A stretch of DNA of 64,000 nt from CAYXTW01 sp964452645 (GTDB lineage: Bacteria; Zixibacteria; MSB-5A5; GN15; PGXB01): the NCBI GenBank assembly GCA_964452645.1, contig CAYVMO010000004.1, positions 1 through 64,000 of the forward strand, in the 5' to 3' direction. Below the pieces are notes generated by a model. It made no database searches, was not told the DNA's origin, and saw only the letters and a list, made by a program, of their open reading frames with translations. Within the stretch, counting starts at the first letter, position 1. Every line of letters starts with the position of its first letter. Below, in pieces: positions 28,525 through 37,750 of the stretch. The position numbers and the translations under genes were made by a program.

Positions 28525-29469
28525 TCAGTTGGCATTTGGCTGTGAAAACAGATCACACGGAATCAGGATAGTTGGCTCAATAGCACCGCCTGAAAGATAC
28601 GTTTTCACTGCTGCAATTGTACTTTGTCCGATTTTTTTGGGTTGCTGGATTACATCGGCAAAAATCCTGCCCTCGGAAATTGCTTTCCTTGCTTCTGGAA
28701 CAGCATCAAATCCGATAATTTTCACTTCCCCAACTTTTCCGGCTTTTTCTACCGCAGCCAGTGCACCGAGAGCGGAATCGTCGTTTATCCCAAAAAATGC
28801 CCTTAAATCGGGGTGTGCCTGCAGGATATCCTCGGCTGTACGAAATGCCTGATCTTTTACACCATGCCCGGACAGTTTAGCGACCACAGTAATTCCTTCA
28901 TGGGTTGCTATCTCTTCTTCAAACCCTTTTACTCTCTGGATGACTGATTCGACTTCGGGATGATCGATGATAGCAATTTTGCCTCTCCCATTTATTGCTT
29001 CTGCGACAGCTCGGGCAGCCAGGCGACCTCCTTCGACATTATCCGAGGCAATATGTGAAATAACTTTTGCCTCCGGGGCAAGGCAGGCGATATCGGCTGT
29101 GAAAACTGGAATGCCGGCATCATTAGCCGCGGCAATAGCTGTTCCTATTGACCTTGAATCGCAGGGACTTACAATTATCGCATTGACTTTCTGGACGATA
29201 AAATCATGGATCTGATCTTTCTGTTTTGCGACATCGAATTCTCCGGCGGTGATAATCAGTTGGAAGCCGGCAGCACCCGCTGCCTCTTTAAGACCCGCCT
29301 CAAGATCTTGGTAAAAGGGATGGGTTCGAGTAAGAAGTGATACGCCGACAGTAATGCCTGATGATTTAATATCTGCCTTGCTATTGTCATCCTGGCCACC
29401 ACAGCCAATAGCCATAAATAACATGCATACGATGTAAAGTCCCACTGCCCATTGCAATAACACGCGCAT
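28525..29469 (-). CDS. Sugar-binding lipoprotein of a CUT2 ABC importer
   Basis: A type 1 periplasmic-binding protein of 314 residues. The frame is open further upstream, but ATG at 29467-29469 is preferred: it has GGAGG 6 bp upstream and gives a lipoprotein signal ending MAIGCGG. The mature part starts with TVGVSLLTRTHPFYQDL, the standard first strand and helix, and ends with the second lobe. It is the first gene of the operon binding protein - ATPase - permease - GH38 mannosidase, so it probably captures mannose or a manno-oligosaccharide (inference). Confidence 0.9.
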   Translation of the reverse strand: MRVLLQWAVGLYIVCMLFMAIGCGGQDDNSKADIKSSGITVGVSLLTRTHPFYQDLEAGLKEAAGAAGFQLIITAGEFDVAKQKDQIHDFIVQKVNAIIVSPCDSRSIGTAIAAANDAGIPVFTADIACLAPEAKVISHIASDNVEGGRLAARAVAEAINGRGKIAIIDHPEVESVIQRVKGFEEEIATHEGITVVAKLSGHGVKDQAFRTAEDILQAHPDLRAFFGINDDSALGALAAVEKAGKVGEVKIIGFDAVPEARKAISEGRIFADVIQQPKKIGQSTIAAVKTYLSGGAIEPTILIPCDLFSQPNAN

Positions 29470-29542
29470 CCGGTGCCTCCAGTTCCTGCCGTTATTTTCC
29501 AGTAAAACGGTATGGTCAAAAAGTGTCTGCTTTTTAATCTCC

Positions 29543-29571
29543 AATATACACGGTTATCAGATACGATGCAA
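29543..29571 (-). promoter_or_regulatory. Candidate sigma-70 promoter of the sugar transporter/mannosidase operon
   Basis: Read on the minus strand: TTGCAT at 29571-29566, 17 bp spacer, TATATT at 29548-29543, about 75 bp before the chosen start of the binding-protein gene. Spacing is ideal and the -10 is close to consensus. No operator-like palindrome is apparent beside it. Confidence 0.5.
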
Positions 29572-29786
29572 GTCAATCCCATGAAGGTGTTCAGTTAAAA
29601 TGCGCTGCTCTATACATTTTTTTAAGTTCTGCGTCTCAAATAGTCTGCCCCGAATTTAAATTCAATTTTTGTTCCGCTTTTTAAGTTAGTCCTATGGCCT
29701 TTCCTGTCATGCAGATCATAATGATAAAAATACGGGATGAACCATGATGAGGCATCCCTTTGTATTACAACGAATTATTGTTGTCT

Positions 29787-29946
29787 CCGGGGTTTACGAA
29801 ACGATTTCCTCAACTGGGTGATCGAAAACGCGGCCTGATGAATATAGAAAGCGGCCTCAACTACACTCTCCCCAAATTCTGGTGAGTTTCAGCTTCCCGA
29901 TGTGACCACGAAATGCGCCAACTCGAGAGGACTCGATCCCGAGTGG
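29787..29946 (+). repeat. Dispersed repeat, A module plus B module (copy A1-B1)
   Basis: The A module starts CCGGGGTTTACGAAACG and continues AACTGGGTGATCGAAAA. The B module begins 64 bp after the A start with GCGGCCTCAACTACACTC and CCCCAAATT. This is the only place where A and B occur together. In the small A hairpin (GTTT-ACG-AAAC) one base pair differs from the other copies (GTCT-ACG-AGAC) in a compensated way. Confidence 0.65.
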
Positions 29947-29965
29947 CATAATAGTATGAATCCCA

Positions 29966-30586
29966 TTAGCTAGCCCTAAGCTCCATCAAAAGGAATCTAA
30001 CCTCGGGGATCAGCAATCTAACCCGCACGTGGCCATTAAGGAAGTGCCACTTCGGATCAGTAAAATCCACGCCTTTGAGGTCCGCAGCCTCTCTCCAAAA
30101 TTCGCCAAATCTGGTAAAACCAACTTTTTCATAGCATCGTATGGCTCGCTCATTCGAACTGGCAACGTCCAGGCAAAGACGCTTCATGCCGCCAAGGAAC
30201 CACCAGTCGCGGATAGATGCAAGAGTTGCGCTACCAATCCCCATGCCACACCACTCCGGATGAATCCGAATTGTCATGTTTTCACATCCGCGTCTCTCCC
30301 AATCGATTTTTATCAGGGCCATATAGCCAACCGACTTGGCAGATGCGTTATCAACAACCAGGGCAATTCTATCTTCTTTGCTATGACGATCTCTATACAA
30401 TGAATCTATTTCAGCCACTCGATACCGGGCAAAACTAAAATTAAAACTGCAGTAAGGATGCGGATATGGCGGCCATGACGCAAACAAATCCATATCGGAT
30501 CGCTCGCAACATCGGACAAGCAAGGACGACGTTGAGATAGGCAACGTTTCCAACAGTTTCCTGCGCATTACATTCACTTCCGTCAT
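29966..30586 (-). CDS. GNAT family N-acetyltransferase
   Basis: A 206-residue cytoplasmic acetyltransferase of the RimJ-like type. After a short N-terminal domain it has the acetyl-CoA pyrophosphate loop region IRIHPEWCGMGIGSATLASI (motif A with xGMGIGS) and the downstream NERAIRCYEKVGFTRFG, which is the classical motif B. The acceptor is unknown. It is a single gene with dispersed repeats downstream; the start could be the first ATG or the second (MRRKLLE), six codons later. Confidence 0.82.
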   Translation of the reverse strand: MTEVNVMRRKLLETLPISTSSLLVRCCERSDMDLFASWPPYPHPYCSFNFSFARYRVAEIDSLYRDRHSKEDRIALVVDNASAKSVGYMALIKIDWERRGCENMTIRIHPEWCGMGIGSATLASIRDWWFLGGMKRLCLDVASSNERAIRCYEKVGFTRFGEFWREAADLKGVDFTDPKWHFLNGHVRVRLLIPEVRFLLMELRAS

Positions 30587-30741
30587 ATGACTTCATCTTT
30601 CTGATAGTAAACTAACGAGTCCATCGAGTCCATCCACTGAAACGGTCTCCAAGCCCCGAATTCTTTGAATCATCACCTTTATTGTAAATTGTATTAAACA
30701 ACTTATAAATATTTAATTTGCTAACCTTATTCCCAATATTG

Positions 30742-31521
30742 TCAACTCTGACCATGCGCTCGCACCGCCTGGATTAGAAAGAAGAATGTATACGAGTTGG
30801 CTTTGGCGACCTTCTGCTCATCGCTGCTGACACCGGGCGATAAAATAGGCTCCAAGAACCGCTGCACAAGGAACCCACTGTCTGCAAGAGCATCGAAATA
30901 ATCCTGCAAAGTATAGTTCTTCCAGAAAAAGGGGATCTCCTCCCCATCGCGCAAAGGTCCGAACGGATTGATAATGCTTTTTACGGAACGGTCGAAGTAA
31001 TTACTTACGGCCAGGCAGGGCTTGCCATCTTTTAGCTCCTGGCGTCCCTTATTGAGAATAGGATGGACATCGCCAAAGTGGAGTTTCCCTCCTGCTCCAA
31101 GCAGCCTACCGAATTCCCGCATAATCTCACCAAGGCGCCCTGCAACAGCCACCGGACAAACGATGGCATCAAAGCAGCTGTCCGCAAGCATCCTGAGGTC
31201 CTCGATGTCTCCGACAAGAAAGCCTACAGACAATTCCTCTCTTGCTGCTTGTTGGCGTGCTTCCTTAATCATGCGATCCGAGATGTCCACTGCAGTGACC
31301 TTAGCTCCGCAGGCAGCACAATGGAGAGCAATATCGCCTGAACCACAGCCTGCATCAAGAATGCTGAGATCTTTAACCTCGCCCAGCATCTCCAGCAGCG
31401 CGGGGGTTAGCACGAGCTCATTATACCCCAGCTGCCGCTCACGAAACTGGAGATAGGAGTCGGCTAGGGCTTGCCATTGCCGTTCAATTGCCGCCTTCAT
31501 ATCAATTTCATCATGTGCCAT
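30742..31521 (-). CDS. Class I SAM-dependent methyltransferase
   Basis: A 259-residue cytoplasmic methyltransferase. Motif I is LDAGCGSGDIALH, motif II ends TAVDISDRMI, and the post-motif region VGDIEDLRMLADSCFDAIVC fits the Methyltransf_11/25 class. The start at 31521 has an AAGGGA site upstream. It follows by 60 bp a broken nucleoside phosphorylase gene on the same strand. Small-molecule methylation is likely; the substrate is unknown. Confidence 0.83.
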   Translation of the reverse strand: MAHDEIDMKAAIERQWQALADSYLQFRERQLGYNELVLTPALLEMLGEVKDLSILDAGCGSGDIALHCAACGAKVTAVDISDRMIKEARQQAAREELSVGFLVGDIEDLRMLADSCFDAIVCPVAVAGRLGEIMREFGRLLGAGGKLHFGDVHPILNKGRQELKDGKPCLAVSNYFDRSVKSIINPFGPLRDGEEIPFFWKNYTLQDYFDALADSGFLVQRFLEPILSPGVSSDEQKVAKANSYTFFFLIQAVRAHGQS

Positions 31522-31581
31522 GGAAACATCCCTTTTCGGTGAATATAAGCATAAATTAATAATATGCAGCAGAAGAAAAAA

Positions 31582-31917
31582 TTAAGCTCCCTGCCATCGG
31601 CATGCTATTATTAATTTCGCCCCATAAGCGATGACGTCCTCGGCCATCGCCCCAGCAAATCGTGCACCTAGACCCGGATGGAAGAATGCTATTCTCCTAT
31701 TATTGATTGTAATTTCATAAATGGGTAACGGTCCCATTTCGCTCCTCTGACAGTCAATGGGAATAAACATCTCTTCCCTTACAATCTTGTCGATTACCTC
31801 GTGAAAAAAGCAGGCAACAGCACGCTCAGGGAAATCTATTTTATGCACGCATAATTCTGGATTAATAATTGCATTCCGATCCGGATCAAACTCCAGCATT
31901 TGAAAATCTTTTTGCAT
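31582..31917 (-). pseudogene. 5' remnant of a nucleoside phosphorylase family gene (frameshifted)
   Basis: The first 111 codons match the N-terminal third of uridine/purine nucleoside phosphorylase family proteins: ITINNRRIAFFHPGLGARFA followed by AEDVIAYGAKLIIAC, where the expected continuation is GGAGxL. Instead the frame gives CRWQGA and stops. Shifting frame by one restores MAGSL for five codons, then stops again, so a small indel plus deletion removed the rest. A very strong ribosome site (AAGGAGAT) and ATG are intact, so a short peptide is probably still made. Confidence 0.65.
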
Positions 31918-32112
31918 TATTTATCTCCTTGAATTTGCAGATACGCCAGTTGCATATGTTAATTCGCCATGATGTCGGGCCATATCATAATAGATATTAG
32001 TATAATATTTATAACGTAATAAACAAAATTCTGGGCACAATAAGATTGCCAGTCAGCCTTAACTTTATATATTGATGATTTGTAAATTATGACTTGTAAA
32101 GACTTAATTCAA

Positions 32113-32167
32113 GCGGGGTCTACGAGACGATTTCCGCAACTGGGTGATCGAAAACTCGGCGGCGTAA
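32113..32167 (+). repeat. Dispersed repeat, A module (copy A2)
   Basis: Solitary A module: GCGGGGTCTACGAGACGA, then TTTCCGCAACTGGGTGATCG and GGCGGCGTAA. A 4-bp hairpin (GTCT-ACG-AGAC) is enclosed by GCGG and CCGC, which can pair. No B module follows. It is located downstream of the RND pump gene end. Confidence 0.7.
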
Positions 32168-32255
32168 ATGATAGCTCTAAGCATCAGAGACAAGATAAAT
32201 TAACAAAAAACCTGATCCCGATTATGGCCCCCTCATAACGGCCGATAATTATACT

Positions 32256-35200
32256 TTATTTGGATTTGTGCTGGAGTCGGTAGAGCGCAGGTAGCACGAA
32301 AAACAGCAGGATGCTGGAGACAGAAAAACCGCCGATGACGGCGATGGCCAAAGGCTGCTGCATTTGCGACCCCGTGCCGATGGCGAGCGCCAGTGGAGCC
32401 AAGGCTAAAACTGCAGCCAAAGTCGTCATAATGATCGGTCGGGTGCGCCTCCGGCACGCCGTCACCAGAGCGGTGTCGAGGTCGACTCCGCCGGCGCGAA
32501 TCCGTTTCGTTTCATGCATGACAAAAACGCCGTTCTCGGCCACGATGCCGATAATCATGATCAGACCGACAAAACTCGATATATTGAAACTGACTCCTGT
32601 AATCCATAGTGCAGATACCACCCCGATTATCGACAGGAGGCTCACTGTCAGCACCGATATCGGCACGGTGAACTCGCTGAATTCGAACAGCAGGACAATG
32701 AAAACCATAAGAAACGCCGCTATGGCTACGAGCAAAAGGGCGCGGAACGATTCCTGTTGGGTCTGATATACACCACCAAATTCCAACGAGACATTCCCGG
32801 GCAGCCGCAACTGTGCCGACAGCCGCCGTTTGATATCCCTGATAGTTCTGCCCATATCTCTTCCCTCGATCCGACCGCTGACGGCAACCACCTGGCGCAG
32901 GCTTTCCCGATCCAGCTCGGCCTGCCCCCCGGTCATTTCAAAAGAGGCGATATCACCGAGAGAAATTAAAACGCCATCGCTATTGATGATCGTCATCTGC
33001 TTGATCAGGTCGATATCGCGCTGGTATTGTTCGGGAAATGTGACGCGGATATTGACGATTTTCTCGCCCTCGGGGATAGAACTTTCGACCCGCCCTTGAA
33101 TCATGCTTTCGAGTTCCCCTTCGATATCATCCACGGTCAGACCAGCCAGCGCCGCCCGATTGGGGTCTACCTTCATAATGAACGATGGGCCAGATATTAC
33201 GATGCCGTCGAAGACATCGACGACCCCCGGTACGGTCTGGATTAATCCGGCGACCTTATTGGCTTCGCTTTGCAGGACGTGGACGTCGTCGCCGAAGAGC
33301 TTTATTTCGATCGGCTTGGGCGAGTTGGTGAGGTCGCCGATGACGTCCATCATCAATTGACCGAAATCCACCTGCAGAGATGGTTCGGAAGCCTCGATTT
33401 TGCTGCGGACTTCAGCGATGACATCGTTGATCGACCGCGACCGTTTTGACTTCAGTTTCACGAGGAAATCGCCCGTGTTCGGCTCGGTGAGAAAGAATCC
33501 CAGTTGCGCGCCCGTTCTCCGTGAATACGATTCCACCTCGGGAATGTCCATCAGTATGCTCTCGACATGCATCAGCATATCATTGGTCTCATCGAGGGAC
33601 GTCCCCGGCGGCGAGGCGTAATCGAGAACGAATGTTCCCTCGTCCATTTCCGGCATGAATTCGCTGCCTATATGGCCATAGATAAAATAGGCCCCGACTG
33701 CAATTCCCAAGGCCACCGGAATAACGAGGATTCGATATTTCAGGAGAAACCGCAGCGCCTGCGCGTAATGTCTGGAAAGCCAAGAGTCGCGTCTCTCCTG
33801 AGCCGACTCACGCTCAATATCCTTTTTCCTCAAGATGAGACCGGCCAACAGCGGTGAAACCGTGACTGAAAACAGAAATGATAGTGCCAGTGCGAATATC
33901 ATCGTTAAGGCCAGCGACTTGAAAAATGCTCCGGTTAGACCAATCAGGAATATCAAAGGAATATTGATGACGATGGTGCTGGCCGATGAGCCGATTATGG
34001 CCGGCATGAGTTCGCGCAGAGAGTGGGACGCCGCCGCGTCAAACGCCTTCTCCGTCGCCGGTGGCCGGTTCCGGCTTTCCGCGATCCGGGCAAAGATATT
34101 TTCTATAACGACGATGGAATCATCTATTATCAACCCCACCGCCGCGGCAATACCACCAAGGGTCATGATATTGATCGTCTCGCCGACGATTTTCAGACAA
34201 ACCAAAGTGGCCGCGATGGTTAGGGGCACGACAATGACCATCACCAAAGACACGCGCCAGTTTCGCAGAAAAAGAAACATGACAACCATAGAAAGCAGAA
34301 TTCCGATAATGATGGCGTCACGTGTGCCGAGGATCGACCGCCGGATAAAGCCACCTTGGTCGTACCAGTTCTCGAATTCTACGCCGGGGGGAAGTTTGAT
34401 TTGGGCGACGGCTTCCTGAACCGCCTGCCCAATCGCTACGGTGCTGCCGGTTGGCTGTTTCACGACGCTAATCAGCACCGCCGGGCGCCCGTGGGCGGTG
34501 GTGCGGATATAACTCGGCGCAACGGCCGGCTCCACAGTGGCTACGTCCCGTACTAATAGAGGCATGCCGGAGCGAGTGGCCACGACAACATTCTCGATAT
34601 CTTCCACCGTATGAAGGGTAGCGGAAACAAGCGACAGGTACAATCGGTAATTGTTCTCGATAAGGCCGGGAGACGAGATCAGGTTTGTCCTGGCAATAGC
34701 GTCCGATATTTGAAGGATATCCAGGCGATAGGCCGCGAGTTTTTCCGGCGAGGCCACAACGCGGAATTCCTGCGTTTCACCGCCGACGACTTCCACCCGC
34801 GCCACGCCCCCAATCGTCATAATCGCAGGCCGAAGACGGTACAACGCAAGATCTCGCATCTCGACGGCGCTGATGCTATCGGACGTTAAGCTGTAACCGA
34901 GGATGGGAAAGACCGCGACGCTCATTTGTTCCACATCGATCGACACGCTTGGAGGAAGAGCATTCCGATTATTAGCTATCCGGTTTTGCAGAGTCTGAAG
35001 AGCCTCTCGGACATCCGTCTTCCAACTCAACCCCAGCGAAATCTCGGTGGAGCCGCGACCGGTGATCGACCGGACAATCTCCACTCCCGGGATGGAGCTT
35101 GCCACTTCCTCCAGAGGTTTGGTCACCTTGATCATCATCAACTCGGCCGGCTGCTCGCCATTGTCGGCGAGGATTACAATTCGCGGAAACGTGATATCGG

Positions 35201-35312
35201 GGAAAAGAGACACCGGCATTAGCTTGGTTACAGCCACGCCCGCGACGACCAGGCCAGCAGCAGTAAAGAGAATCGCCTTACGATGACTCGATGCATAACC
35301 GAACAGGTTCAC
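32256..35312 (-). CDS. RND-superfamily efflux pump (AcrB/CusA-like inner-membrane subunit)
   Basis: A 1018-residue proton-driven efflux transporter with the duplicated RND layout: helix 1 at the N-terminus (after SSHRKAILFTAAG), a large periplasmic loop, six helices, a second loop from about 540 and six C-terminal helices. Helix 4 carries GLIIDDSIVVIEN, whose Asp pair is the usual proton relay of HAE-type pumps; the heavy-metal signature of CusA is not evident. GTG start, one base after the adaptor stop region. Last gene of the run histidine kinase to pump, and works with the adaptor and TolC-like protein encoded just upstream. Substrate not determinable. Confidence 0.9.
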   Translation of the reverse strand: MNLFGYASSHRKAILFTAAGLVVAGVAVTKLMPVSLFPDITFPRIVILADNGEQPAELMMIKVTKPLEEVASSIPGVEIVRSITGRGSTEISLGLSWKTDVREALQTLQNRIANNRNALPPSVSIDVEQMSVAVFPILGYSLTSDSISAVEMRDLALYRLRPAIMTIGGVARVEVVGGETQEFRVVASPEKLAAYRLDILQISDAIARTNLISSPGLIENNYRLYLSLVSATLHTVEDIENVVVATRSGMPLLVRDVATVEPAVAPSYIRTTAHGRPAVLISVVKQPTGSTVAIGQAVQEAVAQIKLPPGVEFENWYDQGGFIRRSILGTRDAIIIGILLSMVVMFLFLRNWRVSLVMVIVVPLTIAATLVCLKIVGETINIMTLGGIAAAVGLIIDDSIVVIENIFARIAESRNRPPATEKAFDAAASHSLRELMPAIIGSSASTIVINIPLIFLIGLTGAFFKSLALTMIFALALSFLFSVTVSPLLAGLILRKKDIERESAQERRDSWLSRHYAQALRFLLKYRILVIPVALGIAVGAYFIYGHIGSEFMPEMDEGTFVLDYASPPGTSLDETNDMLMHVESILMDIPEVESYSRRTGAQLGFFLTEPNTGDFLVKLKSKRSRSINDVIAEVRSKIEASEPSLQVDFGQLMMDVIGDLTNSPKPIEIKLFGDDVHVLQSEANKVAGLIQTVPGVVDVFDGIVISGPSFIMKVDPNRAALAGLTVDDIEGELESMIQGRVESSIPEGEKIVNIRVTFPEQYQRDIDLIKQMTIINSDGVLISLGDIASFEMTGGQAELDRESLRQVVAVSGRIEGRDMGRTIRDIKRRLSAQLRLPGNVSLEFGGVYQTQQESFRALLLVAIAAFLMVFIVLLFEFSEFTVPISVLTVSLLSIIGVVSALWITGVSFNISSFVGLIMIIGIVAENGVFVMHETKRIRAGGVDLDTALVTACRRRTRPIIMTTLAAVLALAPLALAIGTGSQMQQPLAIAVIGGFSVSSILLFFVLPALYRLQHKSK

Positions 35313-35314
35313 GG

Positions 35315-36331
35315 TTACGGTACCCCTATGACGGTAACACGCATGGAATCACCGGACTCATAACTGCCGTCAACGATGACGCACATACCGGCTTTAAGCC
35401 CGGGACTGCTGACTTCGACGAGGGAGTCAATCCGCACACCTGTGGAAACAGGGACTGAAATCGCCAATGAATCGGGCGAAATCGTGAAGATGTGATACGA
35501 TCCCGTTATGTCATCCCGGATGACGGCCGCCTGTGGGATCAAAAGCACATCCTTCCGTACTCCCGTAATAATTTCTGCAATACCCCGCATTCCCGTCCGC
35601 AGATTTCTTTCGATTTCCTCGGAAGTCCGGGCGAAGCTGATCCGCACCGGTACGGTCTGGCTGCTGATATCCGACTGCGGCTCGATTGCAGCCACCGTGC
35701 CCGAGAATTTTCGGTCTGGCAGAGATGGGAATTCGATGCGACAAGTAAGCCCAATCTTGATCGGCCCGATATCGGCCAGTCTAACTTCGGCTATAAAATC
35801 GAGCGTCGAGAGATCGACAAGCTGGAGAATCTCGGCCCCTTCCGCGACCGCCTGACCCGCGCTAACCAACTTGTCCGCGACCGTTCCCCTCTGCTGGGCG
35901 ATGATGGGAACCAACTGCTGATTCGCTTGGGCAACCTCCAGAGCCCTCTGAGCGGTCTCTTTTTGCGCCTCGGTCTTGGCATCGGCCAGAAGCCGCTTGG
36001 CCCCGGTAATGGATGCCTCGGAATCTCGTGTTCGAATCACCGCCACTTCCTCGCCGCGAGAAACTGTTGTTCCAGGCTGGACGCTCACAGAAACAATCGT
36101 TCCCGCGAAGGGTGATACGATGGTTTGTTTATCGGCGACCGCGGTCCGGCCGATTGCCGATACCGTTTCATCGACCGTGCCTGTCTTTATGGGCGCCGCT
36201 TCCACGGCAAGTATAACGTTGGGGGCAGGATCGTCGGGATCTTTCGATGCGCCTCCGCATCCTGTTGTGAAGATACCTCCCACGATGATTAGCAGACATA
36301 TGATGTAGTTTTTCATTCTGTTTTTTTCCAT
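35315..36331 (-). CDS. RND efflux periplasmic adaptor (membrane-fusion lipoprotein)
   Basis: A 338-residue HlyD/AcrA-type adaptor. The N-terminus is a lipoprotein signal (GGIFTTGCGG). It contains the split biotinyl-lipoyl domain (FAGTIVSVSVQPGTTVSRGE and AEGAEILQLVDLS), a short helical hairpin between them and the beta-barrel domain (RISFARTSEEIERNLRTGM). It overlaps the 3' end of the TolC-like gene by 19 bp and ends 2 bp before the pump gene start, which indicates tight translational coupling of the tripartite pump. Confidence 0.9.
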   Translation of the reverse strand: MEKNRMKNYIICLLIIVGGIFTTGCGGASKDPDDPAPNVILAVEAAPIKTGTVDETVSAIGRTAVADKQTIVSPFAGTIVSVSVQPGTTVSRGEEVAVIRTRDSEASITGAKRLLADAKTEAQKETAQRALEVAQANQQLVPIIAQQRGTVADKLVSAGQAVAEGAEILQLVDLSTLDFIAEVRLADIGPIKIGLTCRIEFPSLPDRKFSGTVAAIEPQSDISSQTVPVRISFARTSEEIERNLRTGMRGIAEIITGVRKDVLLIPQAAVIRDDITGSYHIFTISPDSLAISVPVSTGVRIDSLVEVSSPGLKAGMCVIVDGSYESGDSMRVTVIGVP

Positions 36332-37629
36332 CCTGTTGCCGCCAGGTGTTCATATTGCGCCTGAAGGGATTGAATTTCCGCCAGTGTCTCGATTTCCGAT
36401 AAACGCGCATCAGTCAGGGCTTGTTCGGCAGTCAGGACTTCATAAGCAGAAGCCCCGCCGTCGGCGTATTTGGCAGTGAAAAGAGCATAATTCTGCCGGG
36501 CGGTTTCGAGCATATGGCGAATTTCCTGTAGCCGTTGCGTGGCATTATCTGTCTGAGCGCGCAACATCCGATACTGCGCCTGGATTGATTGGCCAACGAT
36601 TTTCATGCGGTCAAGGGCCGCATGGCTTTCTATGGTGCCTTGCTGAATCCGTGCTTTCCGCTCCCCCCAGTCCCACAGCGGCATATCAACGCCGATGCCG
36701 ACCGAGTACCCGATGGCATTGAATCGTTCCGAGGCCGGCATCTGGAGATTCTGCCGTGATGTCAGTACCCCGATGTCGCCAATCAGCGATACGTTGGGCA
36801 TTCGTTCCGCCTTGATTTGCTTGATTGCAACATCACTTAGACTATAATCGAGCTGCGCGGCCTGCATGTCCAGGTTGATTGAGGGATCGATCGGGGGAGG
36901 CGGCTCGGTAATATCTTCCGTAACCACCAGCAGGCTGTCGAGAGATCCTTTGACCGCGAAGGACGTGTCATCGGGCGTCCCCATAACCTGCACCAGCCGA
37001 TATTTGGCCAACGCCGCTGCCTGTATTGCTGTCATCGCCGCCGTCCGGGCATTCGTGAATTCAGTCTGTGCGCTCAGTAAATCCGTGTACCCCACCGTAC
37101 CGGCCGCATTCAGCCGCTTTACAAGCTCAATATAATCGGATATTCGCGAGGCGCTTTCGGCCCGGGACGACTGCTCCTGCCGGGCGCGAAGCAACTCGAT
37201 AAATGCCTGATGCACATCATATATAAGATCGCGCTCCGTCTGCCTGTAGGCTATCCTCTGAAAATCGACATCCAAGCCGGCTCGGCGGAAATCCAATGAT
37301 TGCATTCCCCCGTCATACACGGTCTGTTTCCCGATGATACGTACCCCCAGTTCCCCGCCACTGGAAATTGCCGGATCATAACCGAACGTGAGAGACCACG
37401 GCGCATAGCCGGCCCCCCCGGAAAAGCTGAATTGAGGCAATCGAGCTTTACCGGAGGCGTTTTTGGCATACTCCGCCGCCCGCGTATCGCTCCCCGCGAT
37501 GGTCAAAATGAGGTTATTGGCTTTGGCGATAGCTACGCATTGATCGAGCGTTAGAGAATCCGCTGCCAACGACGAGGTGTCGAAGACCACGGGGAAAAAT
37601 AAAAATAGTATCGTCAACCGAATATGCAT
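36313..37629 (-). CDS. TolC-family outer-membrane efflux protein
   Basis: A 438-residue exported protein with a signal peptide (residues 1 to about 22) and the repeated alpha-helical architecture of outer-membrane efflux proteins: LTLDQCVAIAKANN at the start of the first repeat, and a second repeat in the C-terminal half (EQALTDARLSEIETLAEIQS near the end). It forms the outer-membrane exit duct for the RND pump encoded downstream. AAGGAA lies upstream of the ATG. PAP2 phosphatase gene ends 121 bp upstream on the same strand. Confidence 0.88.
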   Translation of the reverse strand: MHIRLTILFLFFPVVFDTSSLAADSLTLDQCVAIAKANNLILTIAGSDTRAAEYAKNASGKARLPQFSFSGGAGYAPWSLTFGYDPAISSGGELGVRIIGKQTVYDGGMQSLDFRRAGLDVDFQRIAYRQTERDLIYDVHQAFIELLRARQEQSSRAESASRISDYIELVKRLNAAGTVGYTDLLSAQTEFTNARTAAMTAIQAAALAKYRLVQVMGTPDDTSFAVKGSLDSLLVVTEDITEPPPPIDPSINLDMQAAQLDYSLSDVAIKQIKAERMPNVSLIGDIGVLTSRQNLQMPASERFNAIGYSVGIGVDMPLWDWGERKARIQQGTIESHAALDRMKIVGQSIQAQYRMLRAQTDNATQRLQEIRHMLETARQNYALFTAKYADGGASAYEVLTAEQALTDARLSEIETLAEIQSLQAQYEHLAATGWKKTE

Positions 37630-37750
37630 CTTCTGAAATATTCCTTAATTTACATCTTATTCAAGGGCCGTCTTTCGTATTTGCAATTGTCTGTACTGCA
37701 GCTTGTCATTCCCATTTATACATTGGCTGTATCGATAGGGTGACCTCCGA

